Shown here one piece after another: positions 7,575-15,782 of a stretch of DNA of 64,000 nucleotides. The DNA comes from Chloroflexota bacterium. Lineage in GTDB: Bacteria; Chloroflexota; Anaerolineae; Anaerolineales; Villigracilaceae. Location of the stretch: NCBI GenBank assembly GCA_013388685.1, contig JACAET010000003.1, forward strand, positions 1 to 64,000, written 5' to 3'. Below the pieces are notes generated by a model that was not told the origin of the DNA, made no database searches, and was given only the letters and a program-made list of their open reading frames with translations. Numbering within the stretch: position 1 is the stretch's first letter; each line of letters opens with the position of its first letter. A program made the position numbers and the translations under genes.

Positions 7575-9572
7575 TCATGGACTGCAGGCGAGCATACTCT
7601 GGATTTCGGCTAACGCCTCGCTTCTCTCGGGACTGGAGGCTGTTTCTGCTCCGATTCTTTTCCACAACCGACAGAGCAACGGTCCCACATAGTCCTTCGA
7701 GACGCGGTAACTGACCTTCGAGTATTCGAGCGCCTTCTCCCAATCTCCAACATGGGCGTAGCCTTCGATGAACACAAAGCGCTCGATGGGGTCGTTGGGA
7801 TAATCATCGAGTTGGAACGCCGCATTTCCCAGTCTGGCAACCTGTTCCCAATCGCCCCTCTGGCGGGCGAGGTCCGCTTTCTGGAAGTAGTAGCACCAGC
7901 CGTGCGCGGGTTCGGGTCCGTAGACAGCAGGCATGATGGCTTGTCCCTCGAGGAGGATTCTGTCGGCGTTGGAGAGGGCGGAGGCTTCACGCATCAGGCT
8001 TTCGGCGGGGATGAGGCGGTTGGACGGGTCGAGGTCGGGTTCGAGCAGGCGCAGGCAGGCAGGCGGGTCGTAGTAAAAGGCGAGCACGTCGGAGGTGTTC
8101 CCATCAAAGGAGGCGGCGAGGAAGTCGTATCGGATGGGCAGACCCGGCTCGAGCGCAGGAAGCGAAGCGCCGAGACGGTTGGTCGGGTAGAGCAGCACAT
8201 AACCGACCTGACGGGTGCGGGTCTCCGGGGCGTAAATCCAGTTGAGCGGCGCGCTGAGGGAGTTATCGGCGTTGAACGTCAATTCCTCGTTCATCAACAC
8301 GATGGTGCCGGGCTGAATGCCGGGCGCGCGCCAGGTCATCTGCCAGAACAGGTTTTTCTGCGATTGCCAGTCGCGCAGGTAGTCCACCGACCAGAGGAAC
8401 TGCCTGCCAGCGGAAAGCGCAACGAGGAGGACGACGGCGAAATACGTGACGCGCGCAGGGAGCAGGTGCAGCAAGCCAAGCAGGAGGAAGCACGCGCCGA
8501 ACATGAACGACAACAGGGCGCGGTTGGCGGGGAAGCCGAGCGTCACGGGCAGGTTGGTCACCCAGTAGGGAACGCCGCCCATCAGCAGCATGACCGCGCC
8601 GAGACCGATCAGCCAGAAGACGTCCTGTTTTCTGGCGGCGTCGGCTGAGTCGCCGCTCTGCCGTTTGAGCAGGACAAGCCCACCCACCGCCAGGACGACA
8701 AAGAGGTACAAACCGCTCGTCCGCCAGCCGTTGACGGCGGGATGAGGAAACTGGAATGCCTGAATCCACGCGCCGCCCGCCGCCGCCCACAGGCTGGAAA
8801 GCACATGCAGTACAAGTTGTGTGAGAGTCTCGATGGGCGCGCGCGCCACTTCTTCGGTCAGGCTGTAGCCGAAACCGGGGTGGCTGTATACGAGCGAGCG
8901 ATAGAAGATGGCAAAGACGATGACGCCGAGGTAAGGTATCCACGCCTTGAACACTGTGAGGAACCGCTGGCGAAGCGTGAGTTTTTCCTCGCGCAAAGTC
9001 ATCCACAGGATGAACGGGCGCATGAACTCCAGCATGAAGAAATACTCGAACATAATCAGGTTCAACGCCGAGAAGATCATCGCCAGGAGGGTCTTGCCGC
9101 GCAGCATCAGCCGCCACGAGAACAGTAAAAAGAAAAGTACGATGAAGAAGTGCGAGTACACATAACTGACCCATTGCTGGTTGAAACCGGGGTACAGCAG
9201 CACCAACAATGCCAGCAGGAACGCCAGGTCGCGGCGGCGCGGGAACAACTCCGTCATCACCTGCCAGAAGACGTACACGCCCGCCCAGCGCCAGAACATG
9301 CCAAACCATTGCCAGACGGCGGGATTTTGCGGAAGGAGGAAGCCGGTGATTTGATATAACAACGCCCAGACGGGGCGCGAATCGGAAAAGTAACGCGCCG
9401 TCGCTTCGGACCCCAACTGATAGCGGATCCACGAAATGGGCTGGTCATCCCAATAAAACCCCAGCCGCCAAAAGGACAGCCCGTAAGCAAGAAAAGTCAC
9501 AGCCAGCAGGATGAGGGGAACAGCAAAGGGATGAGCGGCGAGGGAGGCGATGCGCTTCTGTAAATTCTTCAT
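7575..9572 (-). CDS. Large polytopic membrane protein, GT-C-like, with helical C-terminal domain
   Basis: A 665-residue protein not assigned to a named family. About 11-13 hydrophobic spans fill residues 15-400. An early loop carries YWDDQP at about residues 40-45, placed like the acidic pair of GT-C lipid-linked-sugar transferases. The C-terminal 200 residues are soluble and TPR-like (WCYYFQKADLARQRGDWEQV, YAHVGDWEKALEYSKVSYR). It begins 13 bases after the flippase-like gene and closes the surface-glycan cluster. A glycosyltransferase role is plausible but not shown. Confidence 0.75.
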   Translation of the reverse strand: MKNLQKRIASLAAHPFAVPLILLAVTFLAYGLSFWRLGFYWDDQPISWIRYQLGSEATARYFSDSRPVWALLYQITGFLLPQNPAVWQWFGMFWRWAGVYVFWQVMTELFPRRRDLAFLLALLVLLYPGFNQQWVSYVYSHFFIVLFFLLFSWRLMLRGKTLLAMIFSALNLIMFEYFFMLEFMRPFILWMTLREEKLTLRQRFLTVFKAWIPYLGVIVFAIFYRSLVYSHPGFGYSLTEEVARAPIETLTQLVLHVLSSLWAAAGGAWIQAFQFPHPAVNGWRTSGLYLFVVLAVGGLVLLKRQSGDSADAARKQDVFWLIGLGAVMLLMGGVPYWVTNLPVTLGFPANRALLSFMFGACFLLLGLLHLLPARVTYFAVVLLVALSAGRQFLWSVDYLRDWQSQKNLFWQMTWRAPGIQPGTIVLMNEELTFNADNSLSAPLNWIYAPETRTRQVGYVLLYPTNRLGASLPALEPGLPIRYDFLAASFDGNTSDVLAFYYDPPACLRLLEPDLDPSNRLIPAESLMREASALSNADRILLEGQAIMPAVYGPEPAHGWCYYFQKADLARQRGDWEQVARLGNAAFQLDDYPNDPIERFVFIEGYAHVGDWEKALEYSKVSYRVSKDYVGPLLCRLWKRIGAETASSPERSEALAEIQSMLACSP

Positions 9573-9585
9573 GGATGGCTATATC

Positions 9586-10581
9586 TTATCCTGAATTTTG
9601 AGGTTTTGCCGGACGGTCGAACCAGTAGATGACTCCTCCAGCGAGACTACCCGCCAGGTTTAGAGCGAAGACCGTCAGCGAGAAAGCGACGGCGTCTGCA
9701 GGCGTGATGCCCCACGAGGCGGCGAACAGCACGAACACGCTCTCGCGGATGCCGATGCCGTTGACCGACAGCGGAAGGAGGATTGCCAGATACAACAGCG
9801 GGACGAAAAGCAGCAAGTCGCTGAATTTGACCGGCAGGCGAATGGCAGCGCCAATCAGGCGGAAGGCGGAAATGTCAATGAACTGGATGAGGAACGAGAG
9901 CAGAAACACACCCCCCAGCAAACCCGGATGCCGCACCTTGAAGCGGAAACTGTGAACCCAGTCCTTCAGGCGCAGCCGTTCGGCAAAGGGGAAGCGCCCC
10001 ACAAAGTTTTCTGCCCACGCTCCGAAAGCAGGCAGAGTGGAGATGGCGGTGAGGCTGGTCAAAGCGAGGAAGACGCTGCCGAGCAGAAGCCAGAAGGGGA
10101 GGTCAGAGGCGAGGTCCGCGCGGATTGAAAGCGCCGCCAGTCCCAGGGTCACGAGAGAGGCGTAACTGAGGACGCGTTCGTAAAAGATCGTGGCAGCAAC
10201 CGCTTCCAGTTTGCCGGTGTCGCGTCCGCCGGAGTAGAGTCGGTAGGCGTCGCCGCCCAGGCTGCCCGGCAGGAAGTTGTTCAGGAACAGACCGGTCATG
10301 GTCATGCGGAGAAGCGCGCCGAGCCGCGCTTCGACATCCCAGGCGCGAAGCAGGAGCCTCCAGCGCACAGACGTGAAAAACACGGAGGAAAAGTACAACC
10401 CGAAAAAGCCAAGCAGGTAGAGCGGCTCGATGCGGCTGAAGGCGCGGGCAATCTCGGTGAACGCCGAAAGGCGAATAAGGTACGCCAGCAGAAGGGCGCT
10501 GACCGTCACACGCAGGGCGAGCGACACGCCCGGCTTTTTGAGCAAACCCCACAGGCGGGAAAGAGATGAACGGGATTCCAT
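9586..10581 (-). CDS. Lysylphosphatidylglycerol synthase transmembrane / flippase-like domain protein
   Basis: A protein of about 331 residues with 8 or so membrane spans, of the UPF0104/AglD-like flippase domain family. Typical segments are SVRWRLLLRA and FLNNFLPGSLGGDAYR near residues 60-115, and NGIGIRESVFVLFAASWGI near the end. Such proteins accompany glycan and lipid export genes. The ATG at 10581 lies four bases after the methyltransferase stop; an in-frame ATG at 10632 would overlap that gene. No strong ribosome site decides between them. Confidence 0.82.
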   Translation of the reverse strand: MESRSSLSRLWGLLKKPGVSLALRVTVSALLLAYLIRLSAFTEIARAFSRIEPLYLLGFFGLYFSSVFFTSVRWRLLLRAWDVEARLGALLRMTMTGLFLNNFLPGSLGGDAYRLYSGGRDTGKLEAVAATIFYERVLSYASLVTLGLAALSIRADLASDLPFWLLLGSVFLALTSLTAISTLPAFGAWAENFVGRFPFAERLRLKDWVHSFRFKVRHPGLLGGVFLLSFLIQFIDISAFRLIGAAIRLPVKFSDLLLFVPLLYLAILLPLSVNGIGIRESVFVLFAASWGITPADAVAFSLTVFALNLAGSLAGGVIYWFDRPAKPQNSG

Positions 10582-10585
10582 GCGC

Positions 10586-11272
10586 TCAGTTGGAGGGAAG
10601 CAGCCGTAGAACATACCCCTCGGGCGCTTCATGCTGGACCTCGAAGCGGGGATGCCGCACGAACGCCATGTTCCCCTGCGGATGCAGATGCACCACCCAG
10701 ACCTCGCGCGGGGTCTGGTCGTACGACTTCAAAATGTTGCCAATGACTTTGCGGGTCAACTCCTCGTTGAAGGGGTTGGAGAAGAACAGCAGGTTGGCTT
10801 CGGGGGGGATTTCGTATTCCGAGGCGTCCATGTGCAGGATTTCGAATTCGGTTTTGCTTTTCGATTTCGCTTTGAAGATTTCAAGATTTTTTCGGCAGGT
10901 CTCGACCAGTTCGATGGAAAATTCCACGCCGATGACCTTGCGGAAGCCGCGCTCTGCCGCCATGAACATGGCTTTGCCCTTGCCGCTCCCGAAGTCCACG
11001 AAGGTGACGCGGGAGGGTTCGAGCCTGACCTGTGAAATCATCTTTTGGAAGATGTAGGCGTTCGTGCCTTCGTAGTAGTTGCCGACCGTCTTGTTGGGAG
11101 AATCGATTTTGAGGGCATCGAGCTGGGCGGTGTTGATGGTGTCTATTTTATATTTCAGATCGAACGTCAGATCTGAGATGACATAGCGGAGGGTGGTCAC
11201 AAGCCCCACCTTGCGGATGTTGCGCAGAACCTTTTTGAAGTTTTCGAGGTTGACGATCTCGAGGAGAGACAT
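10586..11272 (-). CDS. Class I SAM-dependent methyltransferase
   Basis: A 228-residue protein with SAM-binding motif I as VDFGSGKGKAMFMA at about residues 90-103, the acidic E of GVEFS after strand 2, and a motif IV-like LLFFSNPF. The acceptor is unknown. It lies between the FemAB-like and flippase-like genes in a cluster resembling cell-surface glycan synthesis. The gap to the preceding FemAB-like gene (about 190 bases) holds a dispersed inverted repeat. Confidence 0.85.
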   Translation of the reverse strand: MSLLEIVNLENFKKVLRNIRKVGLVTTLRYVISDLTFDLKYKIDTINTAQLDALKIDSPNKTVGNYYEGTNAYIFQKMISQVRLEPSRVTFVDFGSGKGKAMFMAAERGFRKVIGVEFSIELVETCRKNLEIFKAKSKSKTEFEILHMDASEYEIPPEANLLFFSNPFNEELTRKVIGNILKSYDQTPREVWVVHLHPQGNMAFVRHPRFEVQHEAPEGYVLRLLPSN

Positions 11273-11361
11273 GGTGAGGGTTTCCTTTCGGTGAAGTATC
11301 AGGCTAATTGTACTTTTCCAAATTAACCGGGCAATAAAGTTGACTTTCAGACCCCAAAATC

Positions 11362-11428
11362 AAACCACGGAGTCACAGAGACACAGAGAAAAAACCATAA
11401 AAAAACGTGGCTCTGTGTCTTCGCGGTT
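11362..11428. repeat. Inverted repeat of the ACCACGGAGTCACAGAG family
   Basis: AACCACGGAGTCACAGAG is mirrored by CTCTGTGTCTTCGCGGTT across an A-rich centre. It is the same family as the repeats beside the GxxExxY gene, but here stands alone between the methyltransferase and a FemAB-like gene. Confidence 0.7.
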
Positions 11429-11466
11429 CAATTGGGATTGCTCGATTAATTTGCAAAAAGCCCGAC

Positions 11467-12513
11467 CTACAAGAAGAATCGGATCATTGGCGACAGGAAC
11501 GCATTGATAACGAAGGCAGGCAATCTGGCGATGATCTTCCTCGTCCAGCCGACGCGGTCGAAGAGGCGCGAGGTCGGTTCGGTGATGCGTCCGGGGATGA
11601 AGTAGCGGCGCGGTTCGAGGACTTCCGTACCCCAGCCGCGCTTGAAGTGATTCAGCCCGTGATGCTCGCGGGCGGCTTCGCCCATGTTGAACCAGCGGTA
11701 CCCTTCCGCCGCGGCATCCTGGATGATCTTCCAAATGAGGAAGTGCGTGGGATGATGGGCGCTGTCTGGCAATACCGCCGACCAGCCGTAATACACTTCA
11801 TGGTGCGTCCAGAAGGTGAACATCGCGCCCGCGTATTCTCCCCTGACCTTTGCCAGATAAATTCGCGCCGCGCCCGGCGGGAAATGCCTGAAGATGGCGC
11901 GGAACAGCTGCCTTCCATGCGGGATGAAGCCATGCTTGCCGGCGTAGATACTCACGTACAGTTTGTGAAACGCGTCGAGATGAGAGCCGTCGGTATCCAC
12001 GAGCAGGTCCATGTCGTCCAACGCCTCGGTTTTGCGCAGGATACGTTTGTAGTCGCGGCTGAGGGAGTTGAAGACGGCGTCCACGCCCCTGGTCAGGTCA
12101 ACGACGTAGGTGAAATCAAGTTTGTCCACAAAGGGAAGGGGGCCGCTTCCCTCCTCAGGGAGGGCGGTGGGTGTCAATACCTCGGCATGATCCACGCTGG
12201 AGGTTTTTTCCGTCACCGCCTGCAGCAGGGCATTCAAGGCTTCGTCGGAGTCGTACAACGGTCCGCAGTAAGTGGGGAAGGGATTGGTCACATAATGCGC
12301 GCCGCCGAAGAGCGGCTGGCACAGGAAGAACGGGCAAACTCCCACCACGCGTTCATCCTCCAGTGCAACGAGGTGACGGGTTTGCACGCCGTAGGCATCG
12401 CGCAGAGTCCGCGCCCAGGCGAGGTCATGCCCAAAGCGGGCGTCCAGCCGTCCGTTTACGTAGGAGGCGTAGCGGTCGTGCAGGGATTCGTTCAGTGTGA
12501 TGACCTGGATCAT
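11467..12513 (-). CDS. FemAB-like GNAT-fold transferase (first copy by position)
   Basis: A protein of about 348 residues with tandem GNAT-like domains, resembling FemAB/peptidoglycan-bridge and glycan-cluster acyltransferases. Segments seen include LSRDYKRILRKTEALDDMDL (cf. FemAB MRKHIRKA), YAGAMFTFWTHHEVYYGWSA and the C-terminal FNMGEAAREHHGLNHFKRGWG, the usual FemAB end motif. The start at 12513 (MIQVITLNESLH) matches its length to the neighbour; the open frame runs further upstream but loses similarity. It is the paralogue of the next gene, and the pair is probably co-transcribed. Confidence 0.82.
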   Translation of the reverse strand: MIQVITLNESLHDRYASYVNGRLDARFGHDLAWARTLRDAYGVQTRHLVALEDERVVGVCPFFLCQPLFGGAHYVTNPFPTYCGPLYDSDEALNALLQAVTEKTSSVDHAEVLTPTALPEEGSGPLPFVDKLDFTYVVDLTRGVDAVFNSLSRDYKRILRKTEALDDMDLLVDTDGSHLDAFHKLYVSIYAGKHGFIPHGRQLFRAIFRHFPPGAARIYLAKVRGEYAGAMFTFWTHHEVYYGWSAVLPDSAHHPTHFLIWKIIQDAAAEGYRWFNMGEAAREHHGLNHFKRGWGTEVLEPRRYFIPGRITEPTSRLFDRVGWTRKIIARLPAFVINAFLSPMIRFFL

Positions 12514-12536
12514 GGGTAATCGCCGCAAAATTTGCG

Positions 12537-13586
12537 CTACACAATCCCTCGAATCAAATGCGAACCGAGCGCCCGCACCACGAACGACGGGAGCCGTTTC
12601 CAAACCCGAATGGCGAGTTGGAATTTGGCGCTCTTCTGGTTCAACTCGGGGACGGCTCCGCCCCGAGGCAGGTAATACCAGTAGGCGAGCGGAGCTTTGC
12701 GCGGACGCCACTTCATTTTGTAGGTCTCGTTGCCCGAGCCGTTCAGGCTGCGCCCCATGTCGCAGACGGTCATCCCTTTTTCGCAGTAACGCTCCAACAG
12801 CGACCAGTACAGGAATTCGCCCGCGTACTCTGCGCGGAACTCGCGCAGGATGTTGGCGTGCAGGTTGGAGGCAGTGCCGCCCTGATAAATCAACACCGCC
12901 GCGCCTGCCAGCGTCCCTTTGGCATCGCGCACCACGGCAAACTCCAAGTCGCTGCCGAGCAGGGTTGCCATGTTGCGCAGGTATCGCTTCGAGTGATACG
13001 GCGAGCCAAGTTCGTGCATACTGCGCGCCAGCGCTTCGTAGGCGTCGTCGAGCAAATCCAGATGACCGAACTGGATTTGAAATCCCTTCCGCAGCGCCTG
13101 CCGCGTGTGCTTGCGGTGCTGTGAGCCAAACCTGCCCCACAATTCTTCGGCGCTGCGCGGCAGGTCAATGAAGTAGGTGGAATAGATCGGTTGCTGAACC
13201 CAGGGGAAAGGCGGCGCGGCGCCGTCATCGAGAAAGCGAAGCACGCAATACTCCACGCGCAACTCATCCGATAGTCGGCGGGCGGTATCGAGTAGGGCTG
13301 TGCGCGCCGCCGCCGTTGTAAATGCAAAGCCGCCGTAACTGCCGAAGGGTGAGGTGGCGAGGTAGTTCCCGAAGATGGGATGGCGGACGTGCGTGAGGAC
13401 AAGAACGCCCGTGACCTCATCATCCTGCACGGCCTCGAAGCGGTGGACGGCGTAACCGTAGGTTTGCCGAACGAGGCTCGACCACGAATCGAGCGCGGTG
13501 AACGCGGCGGAGGAGACAAGCGGCTCTTTCCACGCCGCAGGTTGATTCTCTTCCAATTGGCGGATTCTCACCCTGGTCTTTGTCAT
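12537..13586 (-). CDS. FemAB-like GNAT-fold transferase (second copy by position)
   Basis: A 349-residue paralogue of the adjacent FemAB-like protein. Motifs are WGRFGSQHRKHTRQALRKGF mid-protein, AGAAVLIYQGGTASNLHANI, and the C-terminal DMGRSLNGSGNETYKMKWRP. The last matches the lysine/tryptophan-rich end motif of FemAB relatives in exopolysaccharide clusters. The substrate is unknown; aminoacyl or acyl transfer to a surface glycan is the family-based guess. It follows the deacetylase gene after a short tandem repeat. Confidence 0.82.
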   Translation of the reverse strand: MTKTRVRIRQLEENQPAAWKEPLVSSAAFTALDSWSSLVRQTYGYAVHRFEAVQDDEVTGVLVLTHVRHPIFGNYLATSPFGSYGGFAFTTAAARTALLDTARRLSDELRVEYCVLRFLDDGAAPPFPWVQQPIYSTYFIDLPRSAEELWGRFGSQHRKHTRQALRKGFQIQFGHLDLLDDAYEALARSMHELGSPYHSKRYLRNMATLLGSDLEFAVVRDAKGTLAGAAVLIYQGGTASNLHANILREFRAEYAGEFLYWSLLERYCEKGMTVCDMGRSLNGSGNETYKMKWRPRKAPLAYWYYLPRGGAVPELNQKSAKFQLAIRVWKRLPSFVVRALGSHLIRGIV

Positions 13587-13608
13587 GATTTTCCCTTCCG
13601 CCTATTGC

Positions 13609-13668
13609 GACGTTAGAGAACGTCGTCTACGTATACAAGACGTTAGAAGAAGTCGCCTACGCAGACAA
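13609..13668. repeat. Two tandem 30-bp degenerate repeats
   Basis: Copies at 13609-13638 and 13639-13668 match at 24 of 30 bases; each begins GACGTTAGA and ends ACAA. The first contains the perfect palindrome GACGTTAGAGAACGTC, whose core recurs at 34769-34784 and 47739-47754. Confidence 0.75.
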
Positions 13669-13689
13669 GATTGGGGGTTCAGAACGCTC

Positions 13690-14544
13690 TCAGGCATTGA
13701 CTTGTCCCTGAGAGGCGAGCGCCTCGTCGAGGTAGGCGCCGAGCGGAGAGACGGGGAAACGCTCCAGCAGGGCTTTGAGGAATCCCGCCTTGTTGCGGCG
13801 GAAAGGCAGAAGGTGTGGATTCAGGATCAGGTCACGCGTGAGGCGGGCGGAGAGGGGCGGCGTCACCAGCTCGTAGGGATGCAGAATGATGGAAGGGCTC
13901 AGTCCGCGTTTCAAGTCCCGTTCGATGAGTTTGAAAATTTGCCCGCCCAATATCCCGATGCTGAAACTCGAACCGTAGGGAAATTCGCCTTTGAGCAAAA
14001 GGTTGAGGGTGAAATCGCGCGGCGCGGCATAACCGCCATTGTGGGGCGCGGCGGTGGTGCTGACGGGAATCTCCCAGACACTGCCCTTCTTCAACAGCAC
14101 GCCCGCCGGCGCGTAGATGGATGAACTGTAGGCAAAGCCGCTGTCGGCGAGAAGTTGATATGCCGCCTCGTGAATGCCCACCATCGGCGCGCGGTACCCG
14201 CGGACGTGGTACTGCCGCAGCCAGTGCGCTGAGGCGCGAATATCCTGCGCCAGTTCGTTGATGTTCTTGAGCGGGCGGTGAGTGTGACAGTGCAAGCCGA
14301 GTTCATGCCCGGCCGCCGCGATTCTTTGCGGCACTTCGGGGTACCAGTCGGCAATCTCGCCGACGAGGTAGAAGCTGGCTTTGGCTTCGCCCAGCAGGCT
14401 GAGGATGGGGTCGAGGGCGCGCAGGGTGAAGCCGCCGTCGAGGGCGCGGCGTTGATGCGGGTCGGTCAGGCTGTCGTAACGGCGGAAGAGGGCAAACCAG
14501 GGTTCGTAATCTATGCTTAGAAGCACGCGGGGAGAGAGATACAT
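13690..14544 (-). CDS. Polysaccharide deacetylase family protein
   Basis: A 284-residue NodB-fold carbohydrate esterase. Visible motifs are LLSIDYEPW (motif 1, catalytic and metal Asp), HELGLHCHTH (metal His pair) and RGYRAPM. This variant is common among DUF3473-like deacetylases of exopolysaccharide clusters. I chose the ATG at 14544 (MYLSPRV) because TATAAT ends seven bases before it, suggesting a leaderless message. An in-frame ATG at 14592 lies upstream of that promoter. It is the first gene of the glycan cluster. Confidence 0.85.
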   Translation of the reverse strand: MYLSPRVLLSIDYEPWFALFRRYDSLTDPHQRRALDGGFTLRALDPILSLLGEAKASFYLVGEIADWYPEVPQRIAAAGHELGLHCHTHRPLKNINELAQDIRASAHWLRQYHVRGYRAPMVGIHEAAYQLLADSGFAYSSSIYAPAGVLLKKGSVWEIPVSTTAAPHNGGYAAPRDFTLNLLLKGEFPYGSSFSIGILGGQIFKLIERDLKRGLSPSIILHPYELVTPPLSARLTRDLILNPHLLPFRRNKAGFLKALLERFPVSPLGAYLDEALASQGQVNA

Positions 14545-14551
14545 CGGCGCA

Positions 14552-14582
14552 ATTATAGCGGGGGAAAGCAGATTTTTATCAA
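14552..14582 (-). promoter_or_regulatory. Promoter of the polysaccharide deacetylase gene, probably leaderless
   Basis: Minus strand TTGATA (14577-14582), a 19-base spacer and TATAAT (14552-14557). The start codon begins eight bases after the -10 box, about where transcription would start. Confidence 0.5.
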
Positions 14583-14623
14583 CGGACTTCATAACGGATG
14601 TTTTGCACGGACAAAAACGACCG

Positions 14624-14669
14624 GTAAAAACACGGTTGGGCGATTCCCGTTTGGGGAATCACCCAACCG
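14624..14669 (-). terminator. Terminator after carbamate kinase
   Basis: On the minus strand CGGTTGGGTGATTCCCC pairs with GGGAATCGCCCAACCG across a short AAAC loop, followed by TGTTTTTACC. It ends the purine/carbamoyl phosphate operon before the glycan cluster. Confidence 0.85.
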
Positions 14670-14690
14670 CGAATCCGTCGAACTACCAAA

Positions 14691-15641
14691 TTACTTGACG
14701 ATCCATGTTCCCGTCTCACCTTTGAGCGCGCGCCCGATGTTTTCGGGATTGGTAATGAGCGCCTGTTTGCCGCCGTTTTCGAGATACCAGATAATCGCCT
14801 GAATTTTCGGCGCCATCGAACCTTTGGCAAAATGCGTGCCTTCAGCGAGGTAGGCTTTGGCTTCATCGAGCGTGATTCGATCCAGCCACTGTTGATTGGG
14901 CTTGCCGAAGTTGATGGCAACCTTTTCGACGGCGGTGGAGATGAGGAACAGGTCGGCTTTGAGCAGGCGCGCCAGCAGGGAGGAGGCGTAATCCTTGTCA
15001 ATCACGGCGGCGACGCCCTGATATTCGTGATCGCCCGCGTCAATGACCGGAATGCCGCCGCCGCCCACCGTGATGACGACCATGCCAGCGTTCAGCAGGG
15101 TGCGGACCGCATCCAACTCCACCACTTCCTTGGGCAGAGGCGACGCAACGACTCGCCTCCAGCCTCTGCCTGCATCCTCCACGACCGACCAGCCCATGTC
15201 TGCCTGACGCCGCTTCGCTTCCGCTTCGTCCATGAACGAGCCGATGGGTTTGGTGGGGTTTTTGAAAGCAGGATCGTTCTTATCCACCAGCACCTGCGTT
15301 ACCACCGTGGCAACGGGCTTCTTGATCCCGCGCCGATACAGTTCGTTCTGAAGATTCTGCTGGAGGGCATAGCCGATGGCGCCCTGGCTATCTGCGCCGC
15401 ACACATCCAGTGGCACTTCGTGCATCCCTTCCACCTTCGCGGCAATTTCCGAGCGCCTCAGGATAAAGCCAACTTGCGGTCCATTGCCATGACCGATCGC
15501 CACATCCCAGCCTTGCTCGATCATATCTGCAATGTGATAAGTCGTTTCCTTTGCGGCTTGATATTGATCTTCGACCGTCTTGTGCGCCTCGTCCTTGATG
15601 AGGGAATTGCCGCCAATGGCGACGACAGCGAGTTTAGTCAT
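14691..15641 (-). CDS. arcC: Carbamate kinase
   Basis: Makes ATP and carbamate from carbamoyl phosphate and ADP. The 316-residue length is standard. The N-terminal AIGGNSL, the GHGNGPQVG loop at about residues 49-57 and the VTVGGGGIPVI segment are family hallmarks of the amino-acid-kinase fold. AGGAGACTAT precedes the ATG. It is the last gene before a strong terminator and follows two transcarbamylase-like genes, so it is well placed to harvest energy from carbamoyl phosphate released during purine/ureide breakdown. Confidence 0.97.
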   Translation of the reverse strand: MTKLAVVAIGGNSLIKDEAHKTVEDQYQAAKETTYHIADMIEQGWDVAIGHGNGPQVGFILRRSEIAAKVEGMHEVPLDVCGADSQGAIGYALQQNLQNELYRRGIKKPVATVVTQVLVDKNDPAFKNPTKPIGSFMDEAEAKRRQADMGWSVVEDAGRGWRRVVASPLPKEVVELDAVRTLLNAGMVVITVGGGGIPVIDAGDHEYQGVAAVIDKDYASSLLARLLKADLFLISTAVEKVAINFGKPNQQWLDRITLDEAKAYLAEGTHFAKGSMAPKIQAIIWYLENGGKQALITNPENIGRALKGETGTWIVK

Positions 15642-15644
15642 ATA

Positions 15645-15782
15645 GTCTCCTGGTCCAATGGTCTTCTAGTCTTCTGGTCTTACCGTCTGATAGGCGCAAG
15701 TCCAATGGTCTTCGAGTTTGATGAATCAACAGCCTGCAATTACCAGACTATAAGACTCCAGACTATCAGACTATCAGGCGAA
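15645..15782. repeat. AGTCT/AGACT-rich low-complexity repeat upstream of arcC
   Basis: Variants of ATAGTCTTCTGGTCT and ACTATAAGACTCCAGACTAT fill the gap between ygeW and arcC. The arcC-proximal unit, as read on the minus strand, contains AGGAGACTAT, which serves as the ribosome binding site. Related sequence recurs at 16773-16815, 17260-17290 and 17445-17503. Confidence 0.7.

Noticed and set aside
12514..13140. Upstream extension of the FemAB-like frame to 13140
   Set aside because: It overlaps the second FemAB-like gene in another frame and has no family similarity; MIQVITLN at 12513 is the natural start.
13609..13668. CRISPR-like direct repeats
   Set aside because: Only two adjacent degenerate copies with no spacers and no cas genes.
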